Source of the DNA: VBOC01 sp035635475
GTDB taxonomy: Bacteria > Bacteroidota > Ignavibacteria > UBA10030 > SZUA-254
Direction: 5' to 3'
DNA length: 14,756 nt
Assembly: GCA_035635475.1 (NCBI GenBank)
Contig: DASQAZ010000080.1
Coordinates: 1-14,756 of the forward strand
The notes below the pieces were generated by a model. The model saw only the letters and a program-made list of their open reading frames with translations, was not told the DNA's origin and ran no database searches. Positions 7,562 to 13,908 of the stretch are shown piece after piece. Every line of letters starts with the position of its first letter. Positions within the stretch are counted from its first letter, which is position 1. Both the position numbers and the translations under genes were made by a program.

Positions 7562-7699
7562 ATGAAACGACCTACCAACAGGCAAAAATTTGTCGTAAGG
7601 CCAACGGAACAATGGCAAAAAGCCGGGATCAAAAAGAAGGAACTCGAGAGACTGCAGGCCCGTGAGAGGAAAACTCCCCGGGGGCCCAAGAAGAAGTGA
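7562..7699 (+). CDS. Small, strongly basic protein of unknown function (45 aa)
   Basis: ATG 7562 to TGA 7697-7699 encodes 45 residues. The protein begins MKRPTNRQKFVV and ends PRGPKKK, with about one third Lys or Arg and only one Trp and one Phe. There is no signal peptide or membrane segment. A consensus AGGAG precedes it by 6 nt, and it lies 33 nt after the response-regulator stop, so it may be the last gene of that operon. The composition suggests a nucleic-acid- or ribosome-associated peptide, but I do not recognise the family. The good RBS and tight position favour a real gene; the short length is the main reason for doubt. Confidence 0.55.
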   Translation: MKRPTNRQKFVVRPTEQWQKAGIKKKELERLQARERKTPRGPKKK

Positions 7700-7761
7700 G
7701 CCGGATTTCCGGGCGCGGTAATCCGCTTGTCGGGCGTGATTGTTTGAAATCCATGATCGAA

Positions 7762-7766
7762 GGGAG
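7762..7766 (+). promoter_or_regulatory. Ribosome binding site fixing the lipoprotein start at 7774
   Basis: GGGAG is spaced 7 nt from the ATG at 7774. The frame is open further upstream (GTG 7696, ATG 7753), but only the 7774 start has this site and gives a well-formed lipoprotein signal peptide. Confidence 0.6.
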
Positions 7767-7773
7767 AGAAACC

Positions 7774-8427
7774 ATGGGTACAGGATTGAAAACTGTTTTC
7801 GGGCAGGCGATCTTGGTCATCTGCGTCGCCTTTATTGCTTGGGAGGTTTCGGGCTGCACATCGACGAGCCTGACCAATATGTGGAGGGACCAGTCATTCA
7901 CGGGACCGCCCCTGACCAACATCCTTGTCATTGCGGTGAAGAAGGATCCCGCCAAACGGCGAATCTGGGAGGACGGGCTCGCCGCCGAGCTCTCAACGCA
8001 CAATGTCGCCGCCACTCCGTCGTACCGGTTGTTTCCCGATGCGGTGCCTGACACTCAGCATGTTGTAGACGCGATCCGGGAGAAAAAGTATGACGGCGTG
8101 CTAGTGGTGAGGAAACTTCCAACCGAAAAATCCGCTCGTTATGCTCCCGGTTACGTCGTCACAAGGCCCGTGATACGGTACAGTGCAATGTCGCAAACAT
8201 ATTACACTATTTACCGGACCGTCGTCGAGCCGCCCACCGTCGACACCGAAAAGGTCGTGCGACATGCGATCGACGTCTGGGCGACAAAGGAGCCCGGGGG
8301 CCTAGTATGGACCGGGACGGGTGAGACGCTCGATCCGGCGTCGGGGGAAGCCGTGAGGAACGAAGTGACTGATCTGATCATACCGGAGCTCGCCCGGCAG
8401 GGAATCATTCCGAATAAGAAGGAATGA
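7774..8427 (+). CDS. Putative lipoprotein of unknown function
   Basis: The 217-residue protein starts with a lipoprotein signal: MGTGLK, a hydrophobic stretch AILVICVAFIAW, then the lipobox VSGC with C28 as the lipidated cysteine. The mature part begins TSTSLTNMWRDQSF and has mixed alpha/beta character: NILVIAVKKDP at about 49-59, and KKYDGVLVVRKL at about 104-115. A C-terminal block reads GLVWTGTGETLDP, followed by LIIPELARQGIIP. This layout recalls envelope lipoproteins with a DUF4136- or GNA1162/CsgG-like fold, but only by general shape. It should be anchored in the outer or inner membrane after Lgt processing. It lies 74 nt after the small basic gene and converges with rlmB 14 nt downstream. 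Confidence 0.8.
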   Translation: MGTGLKTVFGQAILVICVAFIAWEVSGCTSTSLTNMWRDQSFTGPPLTNILVIAVKKDPAKRRIWEDGLAAELSTHNVAATPSYRLFPDAVPDTQHVVDAIREKKYDGVLVVRKLPTEKSARYAPGYVVTRPVIRYSAMSQTYYTIYRTVVEPPTVDTEKVVRHAIDVWATKEPGGLVWTGTGETLDPASGEAVRNEVTDLIIPELARQGIIPNKKE

Positions 8428-8460
8428 GATTGCCCGGCGTTCTATAATTTCATTCGTTTT
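8422..8460 (+). terminator. Candidate hairpin terminator between convergent lipoprotein and rlmB genes
   Basis: GAATGAGATT (8422-8431) pairs with AATTTCATTC (8446-8455) over 10 positions, including one G-U pair, across a 14-nt loop. The sequence GTTTT follows at 8456-8460. The stem includes the lipoprotein stop codon and the last sense codons of rlmB. It is AT-rich and the T-run is short, so termination efficiency is uncertain. On the opposite strand the G-U pair becomes an A-C mismatch, so it should work better on the + strand. Confidence 0.4.
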
Positions 8461-9236
8461 CTGACGCCCTCGTACATGATCAGAGCGCCTGCGACGGAGG
8501 CGTTGAGCGACTCGATCGAGCCGAAGAGCGGGATTTTTACCAGGAAGTCGCATTTATCTTTAACGAGGGGGCGGATTCCTTTCCCTTCATTGCCTATGAC
8601 GACGGCGATTGAGCCCGCGTAGTCCACTTCCGTGTAAAGCCGATCCGCCCTGGCATCCGTTCCGATAATCCAGAACCCTTTCTGCTTGAGTTCTTCGAGA
8701 GTGTTAGCCACGTTGACAACCTTCGCAACCGGGAGATGTTCGCTCGCCCCGGCGGAAGTCTTTGCCACGGTTGTCGTGACCTCGGCCGCGTGGTGCTTTG
8801 GAATAATGACGCCGTGAACCCCCGCGCACTCGGCGGTCCTGATGAGGGCTCCGAGATTGTGCGGATCTTCGATCTCGTCCAGCACCAGCAGGAAGGGAGG
8901 CTCGCCGCGCTTTTTGGCGACGTCGAGGATGTCGTCGACCTCAACGTAGCGCTTCGTTCCCACAATCGCCACGACGCCCTGGGTAGTCGTATCGCTCACC
9001 AATTCGCGGAATCGCTGCTTTCCGACTTCGACGACCGGCACGCGGTTTCGCTTCGCCATTCCCTTGATGCGCTCAATTGCGCCGCCTTTCACTCCGGCAA
9101 GGATCACGATCTTTTCGATCAGTGTCTCGGCCTTCAACGCTTCGATGACCGGGATGCGGCCGGCTATCATATTCGACGCCGGTTTGCGGTCACTGGACGC
9201 CGGGTGATTGTCCGTACTGTTCTCCTCTGCAAACAT
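8442..9236 (-). CDS. rlmB: 23S rRNA (guanosine-2'-O-)-methyltransferase, RlmB/TrmH family
   Basis: The 264-residue protein methylates the 2'-O of a conserved guanosine in 23S rRNA (G2251 in E. coli) using SAM. Residues 25-95 match the substrate-binding N-domain (AGRIPVIEALK). The SPOUT catalytic domain shows motif 1 DPHNLGALIRTAE (124-136, with N127 and R133), motif 2 VVIGNEGKGIR (212-222) and motif 3 IPLFGSIESLNASVAGAL (235-252), which form the knotted SAM site. The frame could extend to 9311, but ATG 9236 is preferred because GAGGT precedes it by 4 nt and the longer N-terminus has no family similarity. It lies 37 nt after the small membrane protein gene and is the last gene of the minus-strand block. 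Confidence 0.94.
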   Translation of the reverse strand: MFAEENSTDNHPASSDRKPASNMIAGRIPVIEALKAETLIEKIVILAGVKGGAIERIKGMAKRNRVPVVEVGKQRFRELVSDTTTQGVVAIVGTKRYVEVDDILDVAKKRGEPPFLLVLDEIEDPHNLGALIRTAECAGVHGVIIPKHHAAEVTTTVAKTSAGASEHLPVAKVVNVANTLEELKQKGFWIIGTDARADRLYTEVDYAGSIAVVIGNEGKGIRPLVKDKCDFLVKIPLFGSIESLNASVAGALIMYEGVRKRMKL

Positions 9237-9240
9237 ATCT

Positions 9241-9245
9241 ACCTC
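9241..9245 (-). promoter_or_regulatory. Ribosome binding site fixing the rlmB start at 9236
   Basis: On the minus strand GAGGT is followed by AGAT and the ATG. It rejects the longer open frame that reaches 9311 and would overlap the upstream small gene. Confidence 0.6.
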
Positions 9246-9273
9246 ACGAATGACAATTAGGTTATCTGAAACC

Positions 9274-9471
9274 TCAGCCCACGCCCTCCACCTTCGCGGC
9301 CGCTCTTTCAATCCGCTTCTCGATTTGCCTCCCGACTACAAAAATGAAGATTCCGCCGATCAGCAGGTACAGCTCCCCCCACATGTCGCCGTAAATACCC
9401 TGCACGAGCCCCACCATGACGCAGGCGATGCCCGTCGCTTGAAGCAGTTTTGGAAGAATCCTCCGTTTCAC
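9274..9471 (-). CDS. Small two-helix membrane protein of unknown function (65 aa)
   Basis: The frame begins at GTG 9471 and its start overlaps the TGA of the glutaredoxin-like gene as GTGA, a 4-nt coupling. The product has a basic start (MKRRILPKLLQ), a first membrane segment at about 12-28 (ATGIACVMVGLVQGIYG), a short DMWGE turn, and a second segment at about 33-47 (ELYLLIGGIFIFVVG). A basic, charged tail follows (RQIEKRIERAA). Both termini are probably cytoplasmic. I do not recognise the family. The coupling on one side and the position before rlmB support it as a real gene despite the non-ATG start. Confidence 0.65.
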   Translation of the reverse strand: MKRRILPKLLQATGIACVMVGLVQGIYGDMWGELYLLIGGIFIFVVGRQIEKRIERAAAKVEGVG

Positions 9472-9725
9472 GGCCTGCGTTTCCCGGACGCCGATATCAA
9501 CCGGCGGAGGAATTCTTCTTCGTGAAGGCGATACTGGAACGCAAATTCACCGTCGATGTGAACGACCGGGATGCGGTCCTTCATGCGTTCGAAGTGCTCG
9601 TCGCCTTCACGGATCTTCGTCTCTCGGAGTTCAAACGGGTGACGTTCCTGAACTCTCAGGAGCGTTTCCTTCACTCTGTCGCACAAGCGGCAGTCATCCT
9701 TCGAAAAGAGCTCGACGACAATCAT
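9468..9725 (-). CDS. Glutaredoxin-like thioredoxin-fold protein (85 aa)
   Basis: The protein begins MIVVELFSKDDCRLCDRVK. C12 and C15 form the CxxC redox motif at the start of helix 1, and P53 in RIPVVHIDGE is the cis-proline of the thioredoxin fold. It matches the short glutaredoxin-like family (DUF836 type), which probably acts as a cytoplasmic thiol-disulfide oxidoreductase. The open frame extends to 9944, but that extension runs inside lgt and has no family character. ATG 9725 overlaps the lgt stop as ATGA, indicating translational coupling. Its partner and substrate are unknown. Confidence 0.85.
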   Translation of the reverse strand: MIVVELFSKDDCRLCDRVKETLLRVQERHPFELRETKIREGDEHFERMKDRIPVVHIDGEFAFQYRLHEEEFLRRLISASGKRRP

Positions 9726-10552
9726 CCGGGCGAGGCGCCGAGATCCTTCTTTTTTGAAAGCACCGAATAGCCCGCCACGCCGACAGCCACCATCGCTATT
9801 GAAATAAGCTGCGCCTCCGACAGTCCGAACAGGATACGCGGGTTCAGCCGGATGAATTCTACCAGGAACCGGGCGGTGCCGGACATGATCAGGTAGAGCA
9901 TGAACAGCGAGCCGTCGACGGTTAGCTTCTTCCGCAGGTTCCATAATATTAGAAACAACACAACGCCCGCTAAAAATTCATAGACCGGCGTCGGGTGGAC
10001 AGGGATCGTGTCGGGAACGACTCCATTAACCCCATATTTTTGAACGATTTCAGGAAAATTCCGGAAGGCTATCGACGGAGGATACGTGCCGTTCGAATAA
10101 ACGGCGCCCCAAGGAAGGTCGGTCGGGAGGCCGTAATCGCCGTCGCCGGAGAGGTGACAGCCGAGCCGGGCGACCCCGTAACCGATCAACAGGGAGGGAG
10201 ATGCCGCGTCGCAGATTTTCAAAAAGGGAATTTTCCGCCTTCGGACATACACCATGATTGCGAGCGTCGCGAGGATAAAACCGCCGTACCAGGTCAGGCC
10301 GCCCGGCGAGAATGCCATGCCGAGGGGGTCGCGCGAGAAGTAGTCCCAATTTTCCAATAGATAGAGCAGCTTCGACCCGGCGATTCCGAATACGATCGCG
10401 AGCAGCGTGATGGTGCTGCCGAGGGCGGGATCCAATTGCTTCCGCTTCAGCTCTCTCGTCAGGAAGATGCTGGCGAGGATGAATCCGACGCCGAGCATGA
10501 GTCCATAGCTGTAAATGGTGAACGGGCCGATCGTGAAAAGTCTGGGGTACAT
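9722..10552 (-). CDS. lgt: Phosphatidylglycerol-prolipoprotein diacylglyceryl transferase
   Basis: This 276-residue integral membrane enzyme adds a diacylglyceryl group to the lipobox cysteine, the first step of lipoprotein maturation. About seven hydrophobic segments are visible. Conserved blocks are YGLMLGVGF (16-24), GGLTWYGGF (84-92), ARLGCHLSGDGDYG (128-141, R129), HPTPVYE (186-192) and ARFLVEFIRLNP (227-238, R228, E232, R235). The second block has Tyr where the E. coli enzyme has His103; I recall this as a common variant outside Proteobacteria. AGGAGG at 10564-10569 lies 11 nt from the start, inside the last codons of the preceding gene. The stop overlaps the glutaredoxin-like gene. A lipoprotein substrate is encoded at 7774-8427. 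Confidence 0.95.
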   Translation of the reverse strand: MYPRLFTIGPFTIYSYGLMLGVGFILASIFLTRELKRKQLDPALGSTITLLAIVFGIAGSKLLYLLENWDYFSRDPLGMAFSPGGLTWYGGFILATLAIMVYVRRRKIPFLKICDAASPSLLIGYGVARLGCHLSGDGDYGLPTDLPWGAVYSNGTYPPSIAFRNFPEIVQKYGVNGVVPDTIPVHPTPVYEFLAGVVLFLILWNLRKKLTVDGSLFMLYLIMSGTARFLVEFIRLNPRILFGLSEAQLISIAMVAVGVAGYSVLSKKKDLGASPG

Positions 10553-10555
10553 GGT

Positions 10556-10966
10556 TTACCATTCCTCCTCGCTAGTGACGATCTCTACGAATTTGTTCCG
10601 GGGCGAGCTCTCAACCGTAACCGCGTCGCCGGAGAACCGGACGGAAAAGACATTTTCCTCTCTGTCGAGCTTGGAAATCGCAACCGTGTAGAGTCCGCGC
10701 AGCTGTTCGTGCTCCGCCTCGAACTGGGCCGGGCCGGTGCCCGGAATCGTCACTTGAGGAGCGCGCAGACCGTGAATCTTCAGGCGGATCGTTTGACCGG
10801 ACACTTCGAGCGCTGCGACGATCTCGTAGCGAAAGCTTGTGAACTCGTTGACGGTGCGCAGCGCCAAGAGGGTGACGGTTTTTCCCACGCGTTCCTTGAA
10901 CCTGTGGGAAATGAGCAGACGGTATTCAATCGGAAACTTCGGCTTGATCCGCTTCCCCTTTTTCAT
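10556..10966 (-). CDS. Conserved-looking hypothetical protein (136 aa) between hisS and lgt
   Basis: The start ATG (10966-10964) overlaps the hisS stop as ATGA, and the TAA lies 3 nt before lgt, so it is almost certainly translated within this operon. The protein begins MKKGKRIKPKFPIEYRLL and has a mixed basic/acidic composition. A strong beta-rich pattern covers about 28-115 (TVTLLALRTVNEF, FRYEIVAALEVSG, TIRLKIHGLRAP), and the C-terminus is acidic (TSEEEW). There is no signal peptide, membrane segment or cysteine, so it is probably a cytoplasmic beta-barrel or sandwich protein. I do not recognise a family or function. Confidence 0.75.
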   Translation of the reverse strand: MKKGKRIKPKFPIEYRLLISHRFKERVGKTVTLLALRTVNEFTSFRYEIVAALEVSGQTIRLKIHGLRAPQVTIPGTGPAQFEAEHEQLRGLYTVAISKLDREENVFSVRFSGDAVTVESSPRNKFVEIVTSEEEW

Positions 10967-12231
10967 CTCTCGTCGCCGAGTTTCGAGAGCTCACCGGCGA
11001 GATTGGGCAGATCGACGGATCGCTGCTCCCCGGAACGCATATTTTTAACAAGGGCCCGGTTGCGTTTCAATTCATCCGAGCCCACCGGAACCACGAACGA
11101 CGCCTGCTGCCGGTCGGCTTCGCGCATCTGCGCCTTGAGGCTGCGGCCCAACAGGTCGAGCTCGCACGCGATACCGCCGCGGCGGAGATCCATCGCCGTT
11201 CGAATAGCCCATTTCCTTCCCTCCTCGTCGGCGGCCGCCAGAAACACCAGCGGATGCCCACCGATTGCAGGCTCGATCTTCTGCTTCTCCGTGACCGTCA
11301 TAAGGCGTTCCATTCCCGCCGCAAAACCAACGGCGGGGGTATCCTTTCCGCCAAGCTCTTTGATCAGGAGGTCGTACCGCCCGCCGCCTGCCAGCGCGTC
11401 CTGCGAGCCGAGGTCCGTGCTGATGATTTCAAATGCGGTCTTGGTGTAGTAATCGAGGCCGCGGACAATGCGGCCGTCGACCTCAAAGGGGATCCCCAGC
11501 AATTTCAAAAGCTCCTGCAGCTCCGCGAAATGCGCGGCGCATTCGGGACAGAGATGATCTTTCATGAGCGGGGCATCCCTGGTCAGCGCCCGATCGCCTT
11601 CGTCTTTTGAGTCGAGAATTCTCAGCGGGTTCTCCTCGAGCCGCCTCCGGCTATCCTCCGAGAGCCGATCACGAACCTTTTCAAGATACCGGGTGAGGAG
11701 CTGTTTATAGGGGGGGCGGCAGCGTTCGCATCCCACCGAGTTGAGCTTCAGGACGAAGTTCCGGATTTTCAGATTTGAATACACTTCGCAGGCGAGAGCG
11801 ATAATCTCGGCGTCGATCGCGGCGTTCTGGCCCCCGACCGCCTCCGCTCCGAACTGGTGGAACTGGCGCAGCCTGCCTGCCTGAGGGCGCTCCTGCCGGA
11901 ACATCGGTGCGATGTAGTACAGCTTGACGAGGGGCTGCTTCTCTCCCAGATTATGCTGAATGTATGCGCGCATGACCGAGGCGGTCATCTCGGGTTTCAG
12001 GGTCAGGCTGGTGCCGCCGCGATCCGTGAACGAGTACATCTCTTTCCCGACGATGTCGGTCAGCTCGCCGATACTGCGCGAGAACATCGCGGTTTCTTCA
12101 AATGCGGGGGTCCGGATCTCGCCGTAGTTGAACAGATGCATTACAGACCGGATCGATTGCTCGACCGCCTGCCATCGACGGCTTTCACCGGGAAGAATAT
12201 CCCGGGTGCCTTTAATCGATTTGAACTTCAA
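10963..12231 (-). CDS. hisS: Histidyl-tRNA synthetase
   Basis: This 422-residue class II synthetase charges tRNA-His. It shows GTRDILPGE (8-16), LTLKPEMTASVMRAY (76-90), motif 2 MFRQERPQAGRLRQFHQFG (110-128), the histidine-specific GLDYYTKTAFEI (258-269), motif 3 around GGGRYD (282-287) and GFAAGMERL (302-310), then an anticodon-binding domain from about 327. The insertion domain has two CxxC pairs, C168/C171 and C228/C231, likely binding zinc. The positions often occupied by further cysteines in this insertion read SEDS and LDSK instead. The start is TTG at 12231; the next Met is residue 31, inside the core, so TTG is the only reasonable choice. The EIIA gene ends 61 nt upstream on the same strand. 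Confidence 0.96.
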   Translation of the reverse strand: MKFKSIKGTRDILPGESRRWQAVEQSIRSVMHLFNYGEIRTPAFEETAMFSRSIGELTDIVGKEMYSFTDRGGTSLTLKPEMTASVMRAYIQHNLGEKQPLVKLYYIAPMFRQERPQAGRLRQFHQFGAEAVGGQNAAIDAEIIALACEVYSNLKIRNFVLKLNSVGCERCRPPYKQLLTRYLEKVRDRLSEDSRRRLEENPLRILDSKDEGDRALTRDAPLMKDHLCPECAAHFAELQELLKLLGIPFEVDGRIVRGLDYYTKTAFEIISTDLGSQDALAGGGRYDLLIKELGGKDTPAVGFAAGMERLMTVTEKQKIEPAIGGHPLVFLAAADEEGRKWAIRTAMDLRRGGIACELDLLGRSLKAQMREADRQQASFVVPVGSDELKRNRALVKNMRSGEQRSVDLPNLAGELSKLGDER

Positions 12232-12292
12232 TTTTCAGGGTTCTGAAATGGGTTGAGCGTGAAGAAGGGAAAGCCGAACCGTTCCGGCCGTG

Positions 12293-12763
12293 TTACATCT
12301 CCGAGTAGCTGGCTTCTTCCTGTCTGAAGATTTCAAGGACTTCGTGTGGAGTTTTCGTGGTAAGAAGCCGTTCGCGAAATTCTTCCTTGTTCATCAGCCG
12401 GGAGATCCGGCTGAGCAGCTTGATATGAGGTCCGACCATATTGTCCTTACCGACGAGAAGGAAGACGAGCCGTACGGGCTTGTCGTCCAGCGACTGGTAT
12501 TGGATGGGCTGGGCGGTAATTCCGAACGCGGCGACGGTGTCGGCGACGGCGTCGGTCTTGCCGTGGGGTATCGCGAATCCGTTTCCGACCCCGGTGGACA
12601 TAATCTTTTCGCGCTCCCAGATGGCGGCGCGCACCTTCTCTTTATCGAGAACCTTCGGGGACTGGCTCACCAGATCGACCATCGCATTGATGATCTCTTC
12701 CTTTGTCTGGCCCGGGAGGTCGGTTCGAATCAACTTCTCCTCGAGAATATCGCTGATCTTCAT
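12293..12763 (-). CDS. PTS EIIA-like protein (fructose/PtsN family)
   Basis: The 156-residue single-domain protein matches the fructose/mannitol EIIA fold. The phosphoacceptor is H67 in GNGFAIPHGKT, preceded by the helix AIWEREKIMSTGVG; C-terminal residues LLSRISRLMNKEEFRERLL are typical. As no sugar permease, EI or HPr gene is nearby, a regulatory PtsN-like role is likelier than sugar transport. This is inference. ATG 12763 has AGGAG at 12776-12780, a rather long 12-nt spacing, with a closer but weak AGGA directly before the start. A candidate promoter lies at 12860-12888. The gene is probably first of the block leading into hisS. Confidence 0.88.
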   Translation of the reverse strand: MKISDILEEKLIRTDLPGQTKEEIINAMVDLVSQSPKVLDKEKVRAAIWEREKIMSTGVGNGFAIPHGKTDAVADTVAAFGITAQPIQYQSLDDKPVRLVFLLVGKDNMVGPHIKLLSRISRLMNKEEFRERLLTTKTPHEVLEIFRQEEASYSEM

Positions 12764-12775
12764 TCCTGGATTATG

Positions 12776-12810
12776 CTCCTAGAAGGGGAGGGTAGGCATC
12801 GGCGTCTCCC
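12776..12810 (-). promoter_or_regulatory. Possible alternative leader pairing around the EIIA ribosome binding site
   Basis: Read on the minus strand, GGGAG (12810-12806), CTCCC (12790-12786) and the Shine-Dalgarno-like AGGAG (12780-12776) occur in that order. The middle element can pair with the first (5 bp, 15-nt loop) or with the GGAG of the third (4 bp, 7-nt loop). Pairings of this size often occur by chance. Confidence 0.2.
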
Positions 12811-12859
12811 GGCGTTGAAGGTTGAATACGGAGACAGAGGGTGCAAAAAAACATCGGAT

Positions 12860-12888
12860 AATGTACCAAAAAAAAAGATTGTTCGCAA
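12860..12888 (-). promoter_or_regulatory. Candidate promoter for the EIIA-hisS block
   Basis: On the minus strand the -35 is TTGCGA (12888-12883), the spacer is 17 bp and contains a run of nine T, and the -10 is TACATT (12865-12860), extended to TACATTAT. The predicted leader is about 90 nt. It has the same architecture as the promoter at 2481-2509. Confidence 0.5.
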
Positions 12889-12947
12889 CCGTAGAAAGTT
12901 GACCCGAACGGCCGGCTGTCAAGCACCGGCAATCCGGGAGAATTTTC

Positions 12948-12976
12948 TTGAATATATCCGCAAGATTTCGTATGCT
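12948..12976 (+). promoter_or_regulatory. Candidate promoter for the zinc-ribbon methyltransferase
   Basis: The -35 is TTGAAT (12948-12953), the spacer is 17 bp, and the -10 is TATGCT (12971-12976), giving a leader of about 35-40 nt before ATG 13021. The match is weaker than at the two TACATT promoters. Confidence 0.35.
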
Positions 12977-13020
12977 CTTCCGCTAAGCTTGAGAACCTAA
13001 GGCATTCGTCACGCCATGAG

Positions 13021-13908
13021 ATGATGGACATCCATTCACCCCCAATACGCTGCAACATCTGCGGATACGACGGCTCGTTTATTCATAAGGAGAATGAACG
13101 CGAGAGCATGATCTGCAGGAACTGCTCCTCCTCAAGCCGCCTCCGTGCTGTCATGTACATACTGGGAACGTGTCTCGGCATTGCCCGCCTGCCGGTCGTC
13201 GCGTGGGCGAAGAATAAAGAGATCCGCATCCTTGAATCGAGCGGCCGCGGCCCCTATCCGATGATGTTGAAAGAGAAGTTCGATTACTACAACACAGAAT
13301 ACGACCCCGACTCGGAGCTTATGAAGCGGCCGTTCACTGCCTATGCCGATTTCCAGAGCCTCGCCTATGATGAGGGGGTGTTCGATTATGTGATCGCGTC
13401 CGATGTCTTTGAGCATGTGCGGGAGGATGCAAAAGGTTTTTCAGAAATCTACCGCGTACTGAAGAAAGGCGGAGCCTTTATTCTGACGGTCCCGTACAAT
13501 CATGAATGGGCACAGACGTTGACTCGCGTGAAGGTCGAGGGGGACAGGGATATTGAACTACTTCCCCCGGAATATCACGGCGGGGGAGGACAAACACTCG
13601 CGTACAGGACCTACGGCCGCGATCTTCCGGATCGATTGAGAGCATTCGGGTTCAGCGTTGCATTACTGAACTTCGACGCATCCCAGCACGCGATAACCCG
13701 ACAGATCGTTTTTGTGGCCATCAAAGAGGGCTATCTTGACGTTACAAAATATCACTTTCTCGAAACGGATGCCCGCATGGAGCCGCTCCAGGCATCGCCG
13801 TTGTTCCTCTTCCGGCTGTTTGCCTTTCTGAAGTATAATTTTTTCTCGGCGCCCTATTTCATCTCCGAAGTCAGGCGCAGATTGAGGGATAGATTCCCGA
13901 AATCCTGA
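13021..13908 (+). CDS. SAM-dependent methyltransferase with N-terminal zinc ribbon
   Basis: The 295-residue protein opens with two CxxC pairs, C11/C14 (CNICG) and C32/C35 (CRNC), likely a small zinc-binding module. A class I methyltransferase domain follows. Motif I appears as IRILESSGRGPY (68-79), a departure from the usual ExGxGxG. FDYVIASDVFEHV (121-133) and VLKKGGAFILTVPY (146-159) fit type 11 methyltransferases. The C-terminus carries an aromatic, amphipathic stretch LFLFRLFAFLKYNFFSAPYF (261-280) that may contact membrane. Such proteins often modify sugars or glycan intermediates, but no polysaccharide genes are visible here. The start is ATG 13021 or 13024; neither has a clear Shine-Dalgarno. 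It faces the trans-sulfuration gene with a 14-nt gap. Confidence 0.85.
   Translation: MMDIHSPPIRCNICGYDGSFIHKENERESMICRNCSSSSRLRAVMYILGTCLGIARLPVVAWAKNKEIRILESSGRGPYPMMLKEKFDYYNTEYDPDSELMKRPFTAYADFQSLAYDEGVFDYVIASDVFEHVREDAKGFSEIYRVLKKGGAFILTVPYNHEWAQTLTRVKVEGDRDIELLPPEYHGGGGQTLAYRTYGRDLPDRLRAFGFSVALLNFDASQHAITRQIVFVAIKEGYLDVTKYHFLETDARMEPLQASPLFLFRLFAFLKYNFFSAPYFISEVRRRLRDRFPKS

Larger units (their letters stand above)
12764..13020. other. Divergent intergenic region (257 bp)
   Basis: This is the longest non-coding stretch. It separates the EIIA gene (-) from the methyltransferase gene (+) and holds a candidate promoter for each. It also has A-tracts of 7 (12845-12851) and 9 (12868-12876) bases, and a GC-rich 5-bp hairpin GCCGG/CCGGC at 12911-12930. 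It is more AT-rich in its centre than the flanking genes. No additional open frame with a credible ribosome site was seen. Confidence 0.7.

Noticed and set aside
7702..7725. CGGATT/AATCCG inverted repeat after the small basic gene
   Set aside because: The 6-bp stem has a 12-nt loop and no T-run, so it is a poor terminator and could be chance.
10050..10562. 170-residue minus-strand frame starting at an ATG just before lgt
   Set aside because: GAGGAGGA lies close to its ATG, but the spacing is too short. The frame runs inside lgt, and its Arg/His-rich product has no family character.
10436..11449. 337-residue open frame on the plus strand
   Set aside because: It spans lgt, the 136-residue gene and hisS in antisense, with Arg/Ser-rich low-complexity translation.
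12899..12904. TTGACC as a consensus-like -35
   Set aside because: No acceptable -10 lies 16-18 bp downstream on the plus strand; the sequence there is GC-rich.
12911..12930. GCCGG/CCGGC hairpin in the divergent intergenic region as a small RNA or terminator
   Set aside because: It is a single 5-bp stem with a 10-nt loop, lies upstream of the candidate promoter on the plus strand, and has no T-run.
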